Part shown: piece by piece, positions 61,574 to 64,000 of the stretch | Layout: every line of letters starts with the position of its first letter | How positions within the stretch are numbered: the stretch's first letter is position 1 | Assembly (NCBI RefSeq): GCF_016820585.1 | Contig: NZ_JADHDX010000013.1 | Coordinates: 1-64,000, forward strand | Length of the DNA stretch: 64,000 nucleotides | From: Arthrobacter beigongshangensis | GTDB lineage: Bacteria > Bacillota > Bacilli > Bacillales_A > Planococcaceae | Reading direction: 5' to 3' | The notes under the pieces: model-generated | The model's input: the letters and a program-made list of their open reading frames with translations, nothing else | The model's database searches: none | Told to the model about the DNA's origin: nothing | Made by a program: the position numbers and the translations under genes

Positions 61574-62242
61574 ATGGCAAAAAAGAAAAATAAAGGGTTG
61601 TCTATGAAGGTAAAAGCACTGCTCATTATTCTTCTTATTCCCGTGGCAGTTACCGTTTTTACATTGACGGCTATCATCTGGACAGGCTTACAAAACCCAG
61701 AACTGATTCGGAAGTCAGCAAGCGCACTGCTTGAGATAAAAGAGCATCATAGTGCGACGACGATTCCGGAAGAATATATCCAAGTGTATAAAGATGCGGC
61801 AGAATCCTACGGTATTCCGTGGACACTATTAGCGGCACATCATCGGATTGAAACTCGTTTTTCGACGATGGATCCTCTTCTTTCACCAGTGGGGGCAGAG
61901 GGACATATGCAGTTCATGCCCTGTACATTTGTAGGATGGGGTTACCCAGGTTGTAGTGGACTTGGTAAGGGAGAGATTCCAGAAAAGGATAAAACGAATC
62001 CAGCCATTATAAAGCAATATGGTGGCTATGGTGTAGATGCAAATGGTGACGGTATTGCCGACCCATATGATATTGAAGATGCCATGCATAGCGCTGCGAA
62101 ATACCTAGCGAAAAGTGGAGCGGCCGATGGCGAGCTCGAAAAGGCGATTTTTGACTACAACCGTAGTGAAAAATATGTACAGGATGTTCTTTATTTTTTC
62201 AATGAATTTGAGGCATATCGTATTGAAATGGAAAACAAATAA
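61574..62242 (+). CDS. Membrane-anchored lytic transglycosylase
   Basis: 222 residues: a basic N-terminus, one membrane helix (ALLIILLIPVAVTVFTLTAI) and an extracellular SLT-like domain. The likely catalytic Glu is in HHRIETRFSTMDPLLSPVGA, followed by GHMQFMPCTFVGWG and DANGDGIADPYDIEDAMHSA, typical of family 1 transglycosylases. It cleaves peptidoglycan glycan strands outside the cell. GGGGTGTAAAGAG precedes the ATG. A terminator follows. Confidence 0.85.
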   Translation: MAKKKNKGLSMKVKALLIILLIPVAVTVFTLTAIIWTGLQNPELIRKSASALLEIKEHHSATTIPEEYIQVYKDAAESYGIPWTLLAAHHRIETRFSTMDPLLSPVGAEGHMQFMPCTFVGWGYPGCSGLGKGEIPEKDKTNPAIIKQYGGYGVDANGDGIADPYDIEDAMHSAAKYLAKSGAADGELEKAIFDYNRSEKYVQDVLYFFNEFEAYRIEMENK

Positions 62243-62243
62243 T

Positions 62244-62281
62244 AAAAAGATGGACCTCCGTTCAAAGGGGTCCATCTTTTT
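62244..62281 (+). terminator. Terminator after the transglycosylase gene
   Basis: AAAAAGATGGACC (62244-62256) and GGTCCATCTTTTT (62269-62281) form a perfect 13-bp stem. The dispersed element copy B begins about 10 nt later. Confidence 0.9.
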
Positions 62282-62291
62282 ATTTGAACTT

Positions 62292-62334
62292 TCGGCGGAT
62301 GTCACGAATTTCGAATTACGCCTCAACGTAATTC
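62292..62334. repeat. Dispersed intergenic element, copy B (shortened)
   Basis: Box TCGGCGGATGTCAC at 62292-62305, then GAATTACG-CCTCAA-CGTAATTC hairpin at 62313-62334. The first hairpin of the full element is missing. Confidence 0.75.
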
Positions 62335-62338
62335 ATAC

Positions 62339-62593
62339 TCATGTAGCTCTACGCATGGTTTTCATGATAAAGCTCACAATGAAGACAAGGATTATCGCAC
62401 CAATCAGGGCTGGGAAGACGTAAAAATCGGATACTCGCCAACCCCATTGGCCAAGAAGTTTACCGCCAATCCAAGCTCCGATAATACCAGCAATGATATT
62501 TCCGAAAATGCCGCCTGGAATGTCTTTCCCTAAAATCATACCAGCCAACCAACCGATGATTCCGCCGATAATCAAAAACCAAATAAATCCCAT
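62339..62593 (-). CDS. GlsB/YeaQ/YmgE-family membrane protein
   Basis: 84 residues with the glycine-rich two- or three-helix pattern of this stress-associated family: GFIWFLIIGGIIGWLAGMI, GGIFGNIIAGIIGAWIGGKL and a final helix. AAAGGAGATGG precedes the ATG. In Gram-positives GlsB anchors the Asp23 stress protein, but no such partner is near. Confidence 0.85.
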   Translation of the reverse strand: MGFIWFLIIGGIIGWLAGMILGKDIPGGIFGNIIAGIIGAWIGGKLLGQWGWRVSDFYVFPALIGAIILVFIVSFIMKTMRRAT

Positions 62594-62708
62594 TGCATTC
62601 CATCTCCTTTGAAGTAATTCGTAGTTGCTTCTGTAGTATTCACAATAACCTTCTTTACAATACTTTAAACAACAAAAACGAAAAAATTACCAGAGATTTC
62701 AGAGGAGG

Positions 62709-63254
62709 TTAGCGGACAATTGTAGCACCTAACGTATTTTCAAAATGACGTAGTGCCCATTCATGACCCGCAGAATCGAAACTTGCGACACCTTGTTCAT
62801 GAATAAAGATATCGAAACCACGGTTATAAGCATCGACAGCCGTGTGAAGGATACAAATATCTGTACAGACGCCCACAAGATGTAATTGTGTAATTTGTCG
62901 TGTCCGCAAAAGTAGCTCCAAGTCAGTTCCGACAAATGCGCTGTAACGCGTTTTGTCCATCCAGTGGATGTTTGCCTTTCGCGCCTCATATAACTGCTGA
63001 AGAGATCCATATAAATTTCTGCCGGCAGTCCCACGAATATTATGAGGCGGGAACTGATTCGTTTCAGGATGGTACGGATCGTCAATTTCATGCACATCAA
63101 CCGGCATGGCAACAAAATGACCTTCATCTAAAAAGGTTTTTGTCAATTCTGTAATATAATTTTCAAGCGCCATCCCAGGTTCTCCACATGTTAATGCGCC
63201 GTCTTTAGCAATAAAATCGACCGTATAATCAATGACCATTAATGCTTTCTTCAT
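62709..63254 (-). CDS. Nicotinamidase-like cysteine hydrolase
   Basis: 181 residues. The catalytic triad is visible: Asp in LMVIDYTVDF, Lys in WMDKTRYSAF, and Cys in LVGVCTDICILHTAVD. A metal-type DVHEIDDPYHPET with FPPHNIRGTAGR matches nicotinamidases, which deamidate nicotinamide in NAD salvage (B. subtilis PncA/YueJ). AAAAAGGAGTGG precedes the ATG. Confidence 0.82.
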   Translation of the reverse strand: MKKALMVIDYTVDFIAKDGALTCGEPGMALENYITELTKTFLDEGHFVAMPVDVHEIDDPYHPETNQFPPHNIRGTAGRNLYGSLQQLYEARKANIHWMDKTRYSAFVGTDLELLLRTRQITQLHLVGVCTDICILHTAVDAYNRGFDIFIHEQGVASFDSAGHEWALRHFENTLGATIVR

Positions 63255-63754
63255 ACTAAATCCACTCCTTTTTATGTTGGTCTATTTATCATGTCCTATC
63301 CAAACAGCTTGTTCAAGTCTATTCTTAATGTATAGAATAATTAAATAACTTTATTTTAAGTAAAAAATGTTCTAAGAGGCTCAAAAGAGGGTATGTATTT
63401 GTGAGGTCTTCGCATTCGTGAGGAGAAGTAAATAAGCGATTCCTTTGCAAAGATTTGAATGCTGTCATTAGTGGCTGTAAGCTCTAAAACGATAATCCGC
63501 TTGGTCATTACAATTACTTATGAAAGACTATAAATATAATGTATTTTACTTATGTACGTTGGTATTATATGATGGACTAGAGAAAAGTTGCTTATTTGTC
63601 TTCAGCTTAAGACAGATAAAGCCTCCGGTGGATGTCACGGATTTTTTAGGTGGAGCTTCAATTCTCTTCGAGAAAATCCGGACACAATTACGCCGGGCGT
63701 AATTGATTTACAGCCTTTTCAGCAGTTTTAGTAGAAAAAAGGAGGAATTCAGTA
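63255..63754. other. 500-bp intergenic region upstream of aconitase
   Basis: No supported gene. It holds a candidate promoter (TTGTTC at 63309-63314, 18 nt, TAGAAT at 63333-63338), a TGTCTT-AAGACA hairpin just before the dispersed element copy C (63622-63705), and the aconitase ribosome site. Long leaders before aconitase genes often carry regulation, but no CcpC site could be assigned. Confidence 0.5.
63622..63705. repeat. Dispersed intergenic element, copy C (full)
   Basis: Box CCTCCGGTGGATGTCAC at 63622-63638, outer arms CGGATTTT (63638-63645) and AAAATCCG (63673-63680), then the hairpin CAATTACGCC-G-GGCGTAATTG at 63685-63705. Same plan as copy A, 50 bp before the aconitase start. Confidence 0.8.
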
Positions 63755-64000
63755 ATGGCAAAAAGCAATTTGCACAACAGCCGTCAATCTTTCGATTTGA
63801 ATGGCAAGACGTATAACTATTATCGTCTAGCTGCACTCGAAGAAGCAGGCATCGCAAACATTTCAAAACTACCTTATTCCGTAAAAGTACTACTTGAATC
63901 CGTACTACGTCAACATGACGGTTATGTCATCAAAGACGAACACGTAGAAAATCTAGCAAAATGGGGCAAAGATGCGGACGCGGATGCAGAAGTACCATTC
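63755..64000 (+). CDS. acnA: Aconitate hydratase, 5' part
   Basis: The first 82 codons are in the window; the gene runs past the edge. It begins MAKSNLHNSRQSFDLNGKTY, continues LAALEEAGIANISKLPYSVK and VLLESVLRQHDGYVI, the conserved start of AcnA/CitB aconitases of the TCA cycle (the [4Fe-4S] cysteines lie beyond the window). AAAGGAGGAATTCAGTA precedes ATG 63755. In B. subtilis citB also follows yneK. The product links the succinyl-CoA made by the mut pathway to the same cycle. Confidence 0.93.
   Translation, partial: MAKSNLHNSRQSFDLNGKTYNYYRLAALEEAGIANISKLPYSVKVLLESVLRQHDGYVIKDEHVENLAKWGKDADADAEVPF

Noticed and set aside
63520-63702. A 60-codon frame upstream of aconitase
   Set aside because: Overlaps dispersed element copy C and has no ribosome site.

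Overview
The window reads as a chromosome segment of a low-GC Gram-positive bacterium of the Bacillales, most likely a Planococcaceae member such as Sporosarcina or a relative. This rests on AGGAGG-type ribosome sites, frequent TTG/GTG starts, Bacillus-type T-box and LexA (GAAC-N4-GTTC) sites, and gene order. The backbone follows the Bacillus subtilis yqi-yqj region (bkd operon, yqiW, yqjC-D-E, polY1, rnz, namA, proI, yqjP-Q, polY2, yolD-like gene). It then joins a ccdA-ccdC-yneK block that ends in aconitase, as in B. subtilis yne-citB. Species-level placement is inference.

Region 1 (1-16.7 kb) is carbon catabolism. A partial, degenerate BkdR-like regulator leads directly into ptb-bcd-buk-lpdV-bkdAA-bkdAB-bkdB, which converts branched-chain amino acids to acyl-CoAs and, through Ptb/Buk, to acids plus ATP. 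An AT-rich short-chain dehydrogenase/acyl-AMP ligase pair follows. mutA-mutB-meaB then encode methylmalonyl-CoA mutase and its chaperone. Methylmalonyl-CoA epimerase (yqjC) and an acyl-CoA carboxyltransferase (yqjD) lie at 18.3-20.3 kb. Together these route Val/Ile-derived propionyl-CoA to succinyl-CoA, and the window ends with aconitase of the TCA cycle. The biotin carboxylase and biotin carrier partners of YqjD are not here.

Region 2 (16.7-26.5 kb) is conserved housekeeping: bacilliredoxin, a 32-codon Prli42-like gene, an M20 peptidase, a lone CheW, DNA polymerase IV (PolY1), RNase Z, a YbaK deacylase and the ene-reductase NamA.

Region 3 (26.5-43.6 kb) is an AT-rich accessory stretch between namA and proI. 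It holds GNAT acetyltransferases, Nudix hydrolases, GrpB, YdcF, small lipoproteins and membrane peptides, and a patch of decayed genes. It also carries two separate ECF sigma operons. One pairs the sigma factor with a membrane-anchored anti-sigma/sensor candidate. The other pairs it with a PadR regulator and a HAAS-SEDS (FtsW/RodA-like) protein. Both sigma genes carry an AAC-N17-CGT motif upstream.

Region 4 (43.6-54.7 kb) has proI behind a T-box with a probable Pro (CCU) specifier, a YdjG/YdjI-like zinc-ribbon/SPFH pair, yqjP-yqjQ, and a MarR-paiA-paiB cluster with TTGC-N4-GCAA palindromes. SOS-controlled polY2 follows. Its usual partner, the YolD-like gene, keeps its own LexA box but is separated from polY2 by a probable type I toxin gene and a cupin gene.

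Region 5 (54.7-64 kb) has a BmrCD-type heterodimeric ABC exporter, ccdA/thioredoxin/ccdC/yneK, a Sco lipoprotein, a lytic transglycosylase, a GlsB-type membrane protein, a nicotinamidase-like hydrolase and the 5' end of aconitase.

Two repeat classes stand out. Exact 21-bp-period tandem arrays sit at the 3' ends of rnz and proI. A dispersed intergenic element (C-Y-T-Y-CGGYGGATGTCAC box plus hairpins) occurs at about 47.3, 62.3 and 63.6 kb. No rRNA, tRNA, CRISPR array, transposase or integrase was recognised.
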